From Rosa chinensis (Eukaryota; Streptophyta; Magnoliopsida; Rosales; Rosaceae), in the NCBI RefSeq assembly GCF_002994745.2, contig NC_037091.1, positions 30,568,612 to 30,632,611 on the forward strand: 64,000 nt of DNA. Reading direction: 5' to 3'. Below the pieces are notes generated by a model. The model ran no database searches. It was not told the origin of the DNA and saw only the letters and a list, made by a program, of their open reading frames with translations. This document shows, one piece after another, positions 11,414-25,408 of the stretch (the stretch's first letter is position 1; each line of letters starts with the position of its first letter). The translations under genes were made by a program, and so were the position numbers.

Positions 11414-11418
11414 GTAGT

Positions 11419-11756
11419 ACACACCTACACAATACTTATCCCACCTCAAACAAATAAAAGTAACCGCCGGACAAGTCTCTGCTAATACTGGCCAAGTCTC
11501 TGTCGATGGATTCACCCTCTCTTAGTGTCCAGTGATTGACTAGACCAGGCCCAGGCCGTTGTGGGCTGAGACCTCGATGAACAGGGATCAGTTGTCGCCA
11601 CTAAGGCTATGTCGAAGCTTTCTTTTAAATATTTTTCTTAAACCTAGCATGCATAGACACCGCCTAAACTGGTTGAGGCGGTTGGCCACCTTCTAACGTC
11701 TAGGCGGGGATTAGGCAGCAGCCCAGAGGAATTTTTAAAACACTGGTATTTTATAG
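11419..11756. other. Intergenic, nothing recognised
   Basis: No gene was seen. A short GC-rich patch (about 11660-11730) has repeated GAGGCGG/TAGGCGGG words and may be an old transposon remnant. Confidence 0.4.
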
Positions 11757-12140
11757 GAAGAATTTCATTTTACCTCCCTGACTTTTATACTCTAGATCAT
11801 TTGTGCCCCTACACTTTTAATTTCATCATGGGTACCCATATGCTTACCAATTTCAATCAATTTTGTCCAACCCTTAACCTTTTTACCAACCATTATGTTA
11901 TATAATTTGAAATTCTCTTCACTTACAGTATACTTTTGCATTCCACTTCAGTGAACTACCATTCTAGAAGGAAACCCAATAGAGTCATGTTTTCAATTTA
12001 TAAAATAATTAACTGAAAAACTAATAATTGGATAAGATTTATTAAATTGAAGAGTATATGGGTATATGTGATGAAATTATAAGTGCAGGGACACAAGTGA
12101 TTTAAGGTGTAAAAATTAGAGAGATAAAATGAAATTTGCC
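11757..12140. mobile_element. Fold-back MITE with ~85-bp inverted ends
   Basis: The left arm (from AATTTCATTTTACCTCC, through TCATTTGTGCCCCTACACTT, to GGGTACCCAT) is matched by the inverted right arm (ATGGGTATA, AAGTGCAGGGACACAAGTGA, AGATAAAATGAAATTTGCC). The outer flanks are similar AT words (TATTTTATA, TATTTATAT) that may be an imperfect duplication. No coding capacity. The superfamily is uncertain (Mutator-like is possible). Confidence 0.65.
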
Positions 12141-12850
12141 GTATTTATATTTCTGGCTTCTTCAAGTTAGGTTACTCCAATTTAGGGCTGGGCATGGATG
12201 AGCTAGGCTCACATGTAAATTTTCTGAGTCCAAGGATAAGCTTAAACTTTTCAGATTGGGCCAAAATCATGTTATCCATAGTATGAGACCGAATTAAACC
12301 AAGATCGAAATTTTTTGGACCGATTTTTCAAGTTTTCAAGCATAAATAGGCCTTAAAAAAATTCATCTAAAACATTTCCAGAAACACGTTACCGATTGCT
12401 TCATTGACCTTCTAGAACTCATCGTCGCCAATCACTAATCACCAATCACTTCCAGAACTGTATCAGCATCTGTTTTCGTCCATTGCCTAGATAAGGAAGA
12501 CCAGCCTCGTGTTTCTCTGCTTCAAGGCCGAGTTTAAGGCCGTCATGTTGATTGGTTGTGACATGAATGCCAAAACTGCCGCCACCATTTCGATGCAGAG
12601 TAACGATGTTTTTTCTATAATCGCAGCGACTCGCGTGCTGCAAATTGGCCCATCGAATTTTTTCTTTTTAAAATTTAGAATTGAGACTGAACCTTGTCTA
12701 ACACTATTTGAACCTGAATTGGCCCGACTTGTCAAATTTTTTAAAAATCTAGACTGAACTGGCCGATACAAGCTCATTTTCAGGCTTTTTGGCCAACCCT
12801 TGTGAGTCCAAATGTGAGAGCTTAAGAATAGTGAGAGAATGAAAGATTGA

Positions 12851-12888
<38 letters not shown>

Positions 12889-13424
12889 GAAGTAGAAGGA
12901 AGATATGAAAAATAAGGTTGAGGTGATATGTATTTATAGTGTATAAAAAAAAAAAAATCCAACGGTTAGATGACGTCAGGAACCGCTAGTTGCTGACGTC
13001 ATGCATGCAAAACAACTGACCCCTATGTGAGCCTCCCCACTTTCTGATCTAATTTTTGAAAGGGCTATAAGGCTATTTGAAGGGTTATGTTTAGCTCTTA
13101 GACATGTACTTTAGCCTCATTTTTAGTCCTTTAACCCTAAACTATTTGGGTTGGACACGAATTGGGTCAAATTTTACCCCTTTAGACCTTTGAGTTGGAG
13201 AAGGCCTGAGTTGGTGACGTTAAGAAAGAAACAAGAGAGAACACGCACAACAAACTTCTAAATAAATGTGCGTGCTGTGTACCTACTTCCCCGCTACCCA
13301 CACTCATTTTAGATTTAGTTCAGCTCAGCTAAACTTGGCTTCTTTATTTTCCCTCTCTCTATCTCTCTTTCTCCGCCCACCCCCTCTCTGACTTTTCCAA
13401 TTCCCCGAAATTACTTGAACGTAG
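12141..13424 (+). other. Upstream region of BIO2
   Basis: Noncoding DNA. It holds an (AT)n microsatellite (about 12853-12885), a poly(A) tract near 12946-12957, a pair of bZIP-type palindromes (12971-13008, listed separately) and a CT-rich stretch just before the start codon (about 13340-13390, CTCTCTCTATCTCTCTTTCTC), the kind of pyrimidine patch common at plant core promoters. No clear TATA box was identified. Confidence 0.55.
12971..13008 (+). promoter_or_regulatory. Two TGACGTCA bZIP palindromes plus RY motif upstream of BIO2
   Basis: Perfect TGACGTCA palindromes lie at 12971-12978 and 12994-13001, 23 bp apart. The second runs directly into CATGCATGC (13000-13008), an RY-type element. TGACG/ACGT cores are bound by plant bZIP factors and RY motifs by B3 factors. 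They lie about 420-450 bp before the BIO2 start codon. Use by BIO2 is inferred from position only. Confidence 0.5.
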
Positions 13425-16400
13425 ATGATGTTCTCCATTAGGTACATTCTGCGCCAAGGCCTCAGACCGCCGTCGTCGTCGGCGTCGGCGTCGGCGGCAT
13501 TTTACTCCTCTCTATCTTCATCAGCAGCTGCGATTGAAGCAGAGAGAACAGTCCTACAAGGTCCTCGAAATGACTGGACTCGCGACGAGATCAGAGCCGT
13601 CTACGACTCTCCTGTTCTCGATCTCCTCTTCCATGGAGTAAGTCCTTTCTGCTTCCTCCTACCTCCTACCTCCTACCTCTACCTCTCTCTGTCTTTTCTC
13701 GCTCAAAACCTTATGACTAAGACTCACAAATTTGGTTTGTTCTGATTTTGTGTTTGTTGCGTTTCCAGGCTCAGGTTCACAGACATACACATAATTTTAG
13801 AGAAGTGCAGCAGTGCACTCTTCTCTCTATCAAGACTGGTGGCTGTAGTGAGGATTGCTCGTATTGTCCTCAGTCCTCTAGATACGATACCGGACTCAAG
13901 GCACAAAAGCTTATGAATAAGGACGATGTAATGAAAGCAGCGAAAAAGGTTTAACTTCTTTGTCCTGTGACTTTGCATTTCATTGCATTTTGTGAGCTTA
14001 CACTGTTATCCATCAGCAATTATGTCTTGTTGTCGCGCTCGAATGGGAATGCTTGTTCTGAATGTGATATTGTAAGATTGCGTTTCATTGCATTTTAGGT
14101 GACGGATTAAAACATCATCTTCAAAACTTTCTACGATTTAACACCGGGCGGTTGCTTTATCTACTGTGTATAAAGATTGTGTAAAGTTGAAGGAAATGTG
14201 TGAAAATAGCACTTACAAAGTCCAAAAGTTTTCTTTAACATACTACAGTGCGAATAATAAATGATGTATTGTAATTTAAAGGAAAGCTGATGTCATGTTT
14301 CAGAAAAATTTAGCTCTGAAACAATTGATCATAAAGGGAATTTTGGTTTTGAACCAATTCGGCTAAGGGGCTCAATGGAAGCTTCCAGTTCTGTGTTGTC
14401 CCCTTATGGATCAAGTCTCTTACCAATGAGATGTCCTGGTTAACAATCCCAGCAAGTGCTTTTAGGGTCCTAAATTTTGTATTTACGTACACTTGTCCTT
14501 AAATGGGATACACCAAAATTTTAATTGTGAGTTTTAGAGCGTTGTACTAATACTAACTCAGTTTTAGAGTCAATCATTTGGGTTGTATAGAGTGTTCTGT
14601 AGCATCTCTGGTTGGGTCAAAATGCTTTAGTTTACCCACTCTAGTATAACCTTGTGAATTCTGTTACAGCTGAATCATGAATATCTTCTTTCTTTTTTCA
14701 ATATAGTTTTTCTTCCTTGATTTTTGTTGCTCACGATCATCCTAGTTTTGAATCAAAGATGTTCCCCCCCCCCCCCCCCGGCACTACCACTGCTACTACA
14801 ATGTTTTGTTACATGAGACGTGTTCTTAGCATGAAACTTATACATCTCTTTGGGATCATCATGCTGCATGAACCCGAGAATCTGCAGTACATACTTTCTA
14901 CGACCATTTTACAAATCACTTATTGTTGTGAGGTTTACCATATATTAGAATTCCGGATAGCACCATCTTCTCCTTTTTCTTATTTGTTGGTCTAAACATA
15001 AATCATCATATGGACCTCTCATTTAGTTGCATAAATTGTGCTATTTGGGCATTTGTGGGATATATTTTGTAGAAAGAAACAATCTTTGACCTTGCCAAGT
15101 TAATATTGTTAAATTGGCTGGAGTTGTCCAAGCTCCATTTGATTTTTTACACCTATGAAATTAGTGTAATAGCCATTTCTAGTTTTCAGCAATTAAATAA
15201 GTAAATTAATACTCTAGAGTCAATGATGCCCTGACCATTTGGACATGATTCATTCTTTGGCAGGCAAAAGAGGCTGGTAGCACACGCTTTTGCATGGGTG
15301 CTGCCTGGAGGGAGACAGTAGGAAGAAAGACAAACTTTAACCAGATCCTTGAATATGTGAAAGAAATAAGGTAATAATACATCATGTGGCTGTGTGGTAG
15401 GAAGGAGAGGCTTTGTATTTAGTATAGAACAAGTGGCTGTGGATTCTGATGGCCATCTGTGGTTGTGAACTTTGATGACCATTCGCACCTTGAACTGTGA
15501 TGGTCACAATTTTCATTGTGCTGCTGTACATAGAAATGATTTGGTTATTATTAATCATACTATCTTTAAGTTATCGAACTGGACAACGTATTCTTGTTTT
15601 TGACGGTCAACTTCCTTGATGTCTCACATTCCAGGAATTTGGGAATGGAAGTGTGCTGCACCTTAGGCATGATAGAACAGCAGCAAGCGTTAAAACTTAA
15701 GGAAGCTGGCCTGACAGCTTATAATCACAATCTAGACACCTCAAGGGAATATTATCCCAATGTCATTACCACAAGGACCTATGATGACCGCTTGGAAACA
15801 ATTAAGTATGTCAGGGATGCAGGAATTAGTGTGTGTTCAGGTAATCTGGTTTGATTTTTGAATAGAATCATATGCAACTGTTGTAGAGGTACATAATTAT
15901 CTACCTAATACATGTGTAGATTCTATATTCTTCTAAGTTCTAATAGATAGAATCACACCCTTTTGAATAGAATCTCATGCATATATTTTTTGATGTCAAA
16001 ATACAAAGCATTTTCAAGTATATAATATCTTAAGGCATACAAAATATCATACGACCGAAAAAAAATAAAATTAGTAAAGTATCATGCCCTTTCAGTTCCA
16101 ATCCCATCATAAGCACAATCATTTGTGTTGCCCTAAGTGTTCTCCAGCCAATTCTAAGCTTCTTTATCGTCGTCATCATTATTATCAAGTTTTGTACTGA
16201 AATAGAATATAGATATTTACTTGGATGGTAACATGTACTTAATTATTTCATTTTATTTTCAAACAGGAGGAATAATAGGGCTTGGAGAAGCAGAGGAGGA
16301 TCGAGTTGGTTTGTTGCATACATTAGCAACACTTCCATCTCACCCAGAAAGTGTTCCCATAAACGCGCTGATTAGCGTGAAAGGGACACCTCTTCAGGAT

Positions 16401-17264
16401 CAAAAGGTTGGTGTATAAGTGTTCAACTGTAAATTTTTAGAAGCATAGATTATACCAGTAACTGCATGCTATATGGAGCTGTTGGCATGCTTTGTGGTCC
16501 AAGGTTTGTTTTTAAGTAGGGGGTTTTAAAGCTCTATTGAGTTGAAATTTTAAAAATTGGTTTTAAAAAATTTAGCCAGTATTGGGAATGATAATGATAA
16601 ACTAGTTTAGAGATGGCTGATGGAAAAGAAGGAAAAAGTTCCAATTGCACTGTGCTAGTATACCTCCTGTAACCCAAAGATGAAGAAGACACTCAATATG
16701 AAGTCTTAATTCTTCCTCACTCTGTTACGGAGTTCCTTTCCAAAATTGGCAAATACTCGATGTTGTAGATAAAATGTGTTTATGTATGTTCATTACAAAA
16801 TGTTACATTAGCACTCAGCTTTTCATACTTCAAATATTCCTTTCATTCAAACTTCTAGAGCCATCCATCAGTGGGGCATGTGTATCAAAGTATGCTACCA
16901 ATCTTTCAAGACTTTAGCAGCTTAACTGAATTTATATTGCTCCATATTTGTGCAGCCAGTTGAAATATGGGAGATGATACGCATGATTGCCACAGCACGT
17001 ATAGTCATGCCAAAAGCCATGGTCAGACTGTCAGCTGGCAGGGTTCGTTTTTCAATGCCTGAGCAGGCACTGTGCTTTCTTGCTGGGGCAAATTCAATAT
17101 TTACTGGTGAAAAACTATTGACCACACCTAACAATGATTTTGATGCCGATCAAGTTATGTTCAAGGTGCTTGGACTAATTCCAAAACCTCCAAGTTTCTC
17201 CGATGAATCGGCAAAGGCATCCGAGGCAGAAGCTTGTGAGGATGCTGTTTCCGTTTCAGCCTGA
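13425..17264 (+). CDS. BIO2: Biotin synthase, mitochondrial (six exons)
   Basis: Biotin synthase is a radical SAM enzyme that inserts sulfur into dethiobiotin, the last step of biotin synthesis, in plant mitochondria. Exons: 13425-13637, 13769-13948, 15264-15370, 15635-15840, 16267-16406 and 16956-17264, all with GT..AG introns and consistent phases, giving 384 residues, close to the usual plant length. The N-terminus ([16 protein letters not shown], Ser/Ala/Arg-rich) looks like a mitochondrial presequence. GCSEDCSYC in exon 2 is the CxxxCxxC ligand set of the [4Fe-4S]/SAM cluster. [10 protein letters not shown] (exon 3), [10 protein letters not shown] and ISVCSGG (exon 4, across into exon 5) and RLSAGR (exon 6) supply the conserved Cys and Arg ligands of the [2Fe-2S] cluster. 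Two adjacent ATGs open the frame; the first was chosen. No lesion was seen, so the gene is probably functional. Intron 2 (about 1.3 kb) contains a poly(C) run at 14763-14779. Confidence 0.96.
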
Positions 17265-18909
17265 AATCATATACAAAGAGGTGTGATTATCTCCCTCTTC
17301 TTCTCTTGTTCTAAATGGTATAAGTAAATATGAAAATTTGTGCTCGGAGAGGGACATGGATTTTAGGGTGTCTGTTTTTGGTGACAAAGGAGGTATATTA
17401 TAGCTATGGGTTGTCCTATAGGATGCGGTCATTGTTTTACATAAAAATTTAATGTGGTTCTTGTAGTTTGTTTATTTTCCTCCTTGTGATACCAACTTCA
17501 TTTTCAGTATTGTTGTTTCTAGGATTGTTTTTGATTCTTTTGTTTTTTGTTTTTTGTTTTTGGGCATGATTGTTTCTAGTTTAGATGTGTTTGTTTATAT
17601 AACTTGTCTGTACTGCTATCTGAATTTAATGAATTGTTATATTTGATAGAACAGAGCTAATTCTACTTCATATCTTGCGGGAGCTACTTTTCTCATATGA
17701 CAATAATTTGGTACACAACTTACCTTTTCTGATCTGACCTGCCAGACCTTTATAAAAAAGCAATTTTTTTTTCCTGACAATAATTTAATGCATTCCCTTG
17801 TAATGTTTATTGCTTATATGTAACGTCTAGAGCCAATTATTTTTGTATATGAAATAGATGGTAAAGAAAAAATTATCTATCAACTAAAAACAAAAAGATC
17901 TTAGGTGATTGTAAAGAAATAGCAAGGAACCCGGCACACCGTGTTTGTAGTTGTTCTTGAACCTACAGTGGCTGTTAATACCAATTTGTGTTGCACTCCT
18001 TGGGGTTTTTTTATGTTTGACATACAGAATTTGATCAAAAAATTACACTCAATCGGGTATCTGGGCAGACCCTGTAAATTTCTTCTTATGCAAGCCTCAT
18101 TTTCCTATTTCCCATGTCCACCTTCTCTGATTATCCCTTTCTTTTGCCAGTTTTAACTGCCTTGTAAATCTAAAACATCCATATAAACTTGTGTAGTTCA
18201 ATCATAGTCAAGACTATTTACCCATATGAATAGAAATTTATTTGTTCTTGGGCCTAAGATTGTCCTTGCATGGTGTGTTGTGGTTCAAAGCATTGTCATT
18301 TCATTACTTGCAGATTATTGATTTCTAATAATTTTGTCACTGATACTTCTGCTGCCGTGATGGTACTTTTCAGAAAGTTATCCATTGCTTACCTATTTCT
18401 TCTCATAATATGCCAAATGTCGTTGCATAATAAGTCTTTTGTATGAATTTTGATGTTTTCTTTTATATAATGCAATAGTTAGTATAAAAATGGATGATAT
18501 ATGTTTCACTTATAATAGTTTTATTTTCAATTACCATTAAAACTAATTTTATTGCTGTAATATGTGTTTTTTCAGGTCTCAACTTGGCAGAAGGGAACAT
18601 TAGTCAGACTGAACTTTTTCTGAATGAGATGATAATGCAATACTCAGAGTTGAACCGTGAATCCTTCCTTACGTCTTTAGTCTCTTTACAGATGCCTGAG
18701 TGTTGCATTCTGTTAAGTGTACTGACCTTAATGCAAAATGAATAAAAATGGCCATCAAGTATTTTACCTGATAATTGATTAGACAGTGTAATCTCTTCAT
18801 TTTTGTTGAATTGATTGAAATTGTGGAGGCGTTCAAGACACTGCATTGTGGCATTGTGCTTGTGCTTGTGCTTGTATGTGTAGGTTTCAGTTGACTTTCT
18901 ATATGAATG
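17265..18909 (+). other. BIO2 3' region and intergenic DNA
   Basis: The 3' UTR is AT/GT-rich (TTTTGTTTTTTGTTTTT near 17540-17565). No further gene was recognised up to the LINE fragment. Short open frames at 17941-18156 and 18494-18745 lack similarity to known proteins and look fortuitous. Confidence 0.5.
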
Positions 18910-18924
18910 TCAGATTGCAGAATT

Positions 18925-19615
18925 ACTTGTGCTATTCAATTTGAATTGAGCCACCTTTGTTGGATTTCGGATTTTTGATCTCCTAGACAATGGCGGTAAT
19001 AAATGGAAATATTCATCTGCATTCTTTTGGGGTCTAGGCCAATTCCTTGATCGAAATACAAATGGAAGTACAAGAAGATGAGGTTTAAAGCCCCTGAAAA
19101 TCCAAGAAATAAAACAATACAAAGCATGCCTAGCACCAAGGCTGCAAGGACAAGTGATTAGTGAAGCAAAACCAGCTCGCAGGTTAGGCAAATCGATAAT
19201 TAGCAACCAAACTATCCAGTGAAGTCCACCAGATGGAACCCTTATGAGAATAGCACCATGATCGGTGAGCTTGTCCGCCAATGAATATCTCTCTATATAT
19301 ATGACTCACTCGAAACTGCATATTGCTAGCATACTATAAACGGTTGAGCCAATCCACCCACAACCTCCAAGAATTAGATGAGGGCTTGAAATAATGAATT
19401 ACAAGAGCAGTCTGTTTCAAGCCAAATATGTGTCCTACCTCTCACCTAATTGGTTTTTAATGCTTCAATGACTGCTAAAATTTTGGCGTCAATGGCACTG
19501 TAGACATTGATTCTATGAGCAAATGCGCCCCTAAACAAGCCTTTTTTTTTTTTTTTTTTGAAAGGGGTTTGGAACCCGGCCTAGCTGGGAGGCTCAGCCC
19601 CTAAACAAGCCTTTA
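18925..19615 (-). mobile_element. LINE RNase H-like fragment, decayed
   Basis: On the minus strand one frame contains SLADKLTDHGA (about 19250-19285), the usual end of the plant L1 RNase H domain, and further upstream pieces such as WLETDC and IDAKILAVIEAL (about 19430-19510), with stops between them. There are three frames in about 600 bp and no complete domain. It sits between BIO2 and the receptor kinase and is itself interrupted by a small retroposed insert (19527-19614). Confidence 0.5.
19527..19614 (-). mobile_element. Tiny retroposed insert: poly(A) stub with 18-bp TSD
   Basis: GCCCCTAAACAAGCCTTT occurs at 19527-19544 and again at 19597-19614. Between the copies lie a T run and about 37 bp (AAAGGGGTTTGGAACCCGGC, then CTAGCTGGGAGGCTCA). 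Read on the minus strand this is a short 3' end followed by poly(A), flanked by a long target duplication: the signature of LINE-machinery retroposition with extreme 5' truncation. Confidence 0.75.
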
Positions 19616-20073
19616 GAGTCTCGAAAAATTTCTTCAAACTCCACTGCATTTCCAGCTAACCGAAATACACTTATGGGACCTTCAGTTGAAGTGGGAAAAC
19701 AGAAACTTCATTTGAACTTTCCAAAACCTAACTACGGTCATATTCGTCAAAGAATTCAAGTAACATCTATACAACAAACATAGATCGATTGATAGGTAGA
19801 TAAGTAATTGCACTGTAGGAGATGGATCTTCTTGAGCAGCAAGTAAGCCAATATGGGTACATTTTGTTTTTCAAGAGAAGATAGTTTATTGATTGTCCAA
19901 AGTAGGAAATTGCGTACATCAAAAGCTCAAACTTGAACATCAGAAAACTACTAAACGAGGCCTAACGAGAGTCTGATAATCTTCACTTCTGGAATAAGAA
20001 TCTCTAAGACACGAAGCCAACAGTACGAAAGTTTTCCCTTCTCCACAGTTTGTTATGCAATATATTACTCACA
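19615..20073. other. Downstream flank of the receptor kinase gene
   Basis: No feature was recognised apart from the probable 3' UTR of the kinase (minus strand). Confidence 0.4.
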
Positions 20074-22751
<2,678 letters not shown>

Positions 22752-23204
22752 TTCCTCTTACATATGTATAAGAAAGGTACAGCTGCCCTGTTTGAGATGT
22801 TGCTATAAATTGGCAGGATTTGTGAGGTTGCATTCGTCTCAGTCTCGGCCGGCAACTGTTGGAAGACGAATTGTTATGGTAATAAAGTCATTGATGAAAT
22901 GGGGCACAGAGGAGGACGATCGAGTCTCGGTCTCAATTTTCAGACTCACACTTCTGGAAAAAAAGCAGCTCCGTACTTGTACTCTTTCCGCGTTTGTCAG
23001 GACTCAGGAGTTGGGACATTACTTTTCTCACAAGACTCATTCTGCAAATTATGGGCGTATCATGATGAGATTCTTGATCTGAAGTATATACGTGGTTAAT
23101 ACGTTTACTATCTTAAGTTAAGTAAACGTTCGTAGCATCTTCTACAAATTGTATTTATTTCGTTTCATCTATATATTACATACAAATAACGATGGCTACA
23201 AGAA
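22752..23204. other. Upstream region of the CRK gene
   Basis: Presumed promoter (minus strand). The stretch just upstream of the start (about 22680-22830) is repeated in diverged form at about 23240-23440, as expected for a duplicated gene start. Confidence 0.5.
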
Positions 23205-23450
23205 AAGGTTGTGTCAATTACACTGCTAGGGCTAAGGAAGCTTAGAGTGGTGAGGAGCACAAGGGCCATGAACACATTAAAAGAAGGGCATTCTGATAAC
23301 TATTATGTTTTAGATGATCACCTAATCTCCTATTCAATTTATAAGAAAGATTCAGCTAATATAGCTCAAATTAGGCCATACGTGATTATCATTGAGATGT
23401 GGCTATAAATTGACAGTGGTGACTTGTTAGGTTGCAGTCTGAGTTTATGG
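23205..23450 (-). pseudogene. 5' relic of a second CRK gene (signal peptide and proximal promoter)
   Basis: On the minus strand the text VFMALVLLTTLSFL (about 23230-23275) aligns with the signal peptide of the gene ending at 22751 (LFMALVVLPILGFL). The following 170 bp resemble that gene's upstream sequence, including AGATGTGGCTATAAATTGACAG against AGATGTTGCTATAAATTGGCAG. The shared TATAAAT is a good candidate TATA box of both copies. The start codon region is frameshifted and nothing of the extracellular domain remains. Confidence 0.65.
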
Positions 23451-23909
23451 TCAAAGTTTGAAGAGACGAACGAAGAAGTTTGATTTTTTGGAAATCAAGA
23501 TTATTGAAAAGTAAATTGATGATCAGGGTGCAATTTCCAAACAAATTAATTGTGTTCTTGGTTGGTTTACTTTTTCCTCTTATTAAGAGTATTAAGGCCT
23601 TGTTTGGTTCACGGAAAGGAAAGTAATTCCCTTATCTTTTCCATGGGAAGGGAAATGAAATTTCCTAACAACTGTTCATTCTGATGTTTGGTAACGTAAG
23701 GAAAGTTATCACTTGAAAATAAAGATAAGTTGTGAGTCCCCCAAGTTTCTAGACTTTCAGAAGCGTTTACTTTTGTGTCATATTAGAATGAGGAGACTGT
23801 TCTGCATTTGAACTGTCCGTTATTACTTGAAGCAATCAATGGTTGAGATTGCTTTGTCCGCATTCTTTCTCTTTCACAGACGTCCTCTCTCGATCTGGAC
23901 TGATATATA
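23451..23909. other. Intergenic
   Basis: No gene was recognised. GGCCTTGTTTGGTTC at about 23596 resembles the end of some plant MITEs, but no partner end was found. Confidence 0.4.
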
Positions 23910-24108
23910 GATCCTATCTAGAGCGGAGCTCCGCCTTGAAATTAAAGTGTGGAGTTTGTGTTTAGGGTCACTTTTCGGTCGCAGAGATGATCTATACATT
24001 AGTATCTAAAAACTGAACGTTCGAGATGTGGATATGTGATCGAAAAGTGATCTTAAACACAAACTCCGCACTTTTATTTCAAAGTGGAGCTCTGCTCTGG
24101 AATAAGAT
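23910..24108. mobile_element. Fold-back MITE, short form (about 200 bp)
   Basis: It is almost fully palindromic: GATCCTATCTAGAGCGGAGC near the left end pairs with the inverted right end (CTGCTCTGGAATAAGAT), and AGTGTGGAGTTTGTGTTTA pairs with TAAACACAAACTCCGCACTT. It is set in TATATA sequence. No coding capacity. It is the same family as the neighbouring longer copy. Confidence 0.7.
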
Positions 24109-24122
24109 ATATATATATATAC

Positions 24123-24520
24123 AGATCCGATCCAGAGCGGAGCTCCGCTTTGAAATTAACTTGTGAAGTTCCAGTTTTGGTTCACTTTTCGGTCGCATAT
24201 CCACATCTCGACCGTTCAGTTTTTAGGTACTAGTGTATAGATCATCTTTGCAAATTTTCAACCAAATTGATGATCGTTAAGGTATCTAACTCGCTTAAAC
24301 CAATGGACGGACTGAATCTATCAACCTGAACTGTACTAGCTTTAAGGCAGTTATCAATGCCTTAACGATCATCATTTTGGCTGAAAATTTGCAGAGACTA
24401 TCTATACACTAGTACCTAAAAACTGAACGGTCGAGATGTGAATATGCCACTGAAAAGTGACCAAAAACTTGAACTTCACACGTTAATTTTCAAAGCGGAG
24501 CTCCGCTCTGGATAGGATCT
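24123..24520. mobile_element. Fold-back MITE, long form (about 400 bp)
   Basis: Left AGATCCGATCCAGAGCGGAG and right CTCCGCTCTGGATAGGATCT are inverted repeats. Pairing continues inward through TCACTTTTCGGTCGCATATC and CTCGACCGTTCAGTTTTTAG, and toward the centre through TGCAAATTTTCA and TGATCGTTAAGG. The flanking TATATATAC/GTATATATA also pairs. A transcript through it would form a long hairpin of roughly 180-bp arms. Confidence 0.75.
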
Positions 24521-24627
24521 GTATATATATATATATATATATATAACATTCTAACAAGAGGAAAAAAAAAAAAACATTTTGGGCCTTAGTCAGCTTTGGC
24601 CTCACCTCGGGTATGGGCATGACTATA

Positions 24628-25035
24628 GAGATCGGACTTTGACAGAAAATTGTCCATGCATTGCATATTTTGAAGACATGTAACCACTGCAAGCAGAATC
24701 ATCAGTGAAGAAATATTAGCAAATGGTAAATACATAGAGCATGAACAAGGATTCTACAATCATATTCAAAAAGGCAGTTTATGAATGGAAACTTACTATG
24801 TTCCAATGATTTTATTTGTGTTTGCTTGAGTTCAACGCCGAAAATTCTGGCCATGCCAAAATCAGATACCTTTGGGTGCATTTCTCCATCTAAAATATAT
24901 TGCTGGCTTTAGGATCACGATGTATAATTCTCAGTTGGGAGTCTTCATGTAGATACATAATTGCTCGGGCAATCCCTGCAATAATTTTGTAACGTCTCGA
25001 CCAATCTAGTTGTCCTTGTTTCTTAAATGCACAAT
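24628..25035 (-). pseudogene. CRK kinase-domain relic 1 (exons 6 and 5 fragments)
   Basis: Minus strand: a piece of the exon beginning GGTTACATGTCTTCAAAATA (subdomain VIII, after an intact TTGCAG acceptor near 24690), then an intron, then the exon encoding HRDLKASN-like and [12 protein letters not shown] text (about 24800-25010) in broken frames. The intron is retained, so it arose by DNA duplication, not by retroposition. It is nearly the same piece as relic 2 (32572-32935). Confidence 0.75.
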
Positions 25036-25174
25036 CATCATCATCATCATCATTTAGTATATGTACACTTTTTTCTATCTTATTTTTGTAACAGCCTAAC
25101 AGGATGTAAAGATAAGTTCTGGGCCTCCTAAATTTCTACACTTTCAGCAAAAAAATAAACAACAATGAAGATTG

Positions 25175-25408
25175 TGTTTAAGGAAAACTGAATTGGGAGA
25201 GAATTGAGTTGTACTTTCATTGATAATAGGGGCCTCTTTATATAGAGGATTACAAACATAGAGATAGAGTTGTACATGGAAACATAATCGTACATTGATT
25301 GGATATCTCCTAAGATTCTCCGAGAATATCTCTAATACAAACCCTATTTCAACTAGAGCAAGTAACCTCTAGTTTAGGCCAGACACATATTCTGGATTTA
25401 CTTGAATA
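25175..25408 (-). repeat. 3' LTR of Copia element B
   Basis: It runs from TGTTTAAGGAAAACTG to TTACTTGAATA. The internal-side terminus has TA where the other LTR has CA, one of only a few differences from 31714-31947, so the two LTRs remain close in sequence. Confidence 0.9.

Noticed and set aside
12446..12777. Overlapping 65-96 codon ORFs upstream of BIO2, between GGGCTGGGCAT and CCAACCCTT words that looked like MITE ends
   Set aside because: No recognisable protein, and the flanks show no target duplication; the terminal similarity is too short.
14717..14995. 92-codon ORF in BIO2 intron 2
   Set aside because: It runs through a poly(C) tract and has no domain; the intron explains the region.
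17941..18745. Possible small genes downstream of BIO2
   Set aside because: Short, AT-rich, no start context, domain or splice support.
23596..23710. MITE-like GGCCTTGTTTGGTTC start
   Set aside because: No inverted partner end or duplication could be found.
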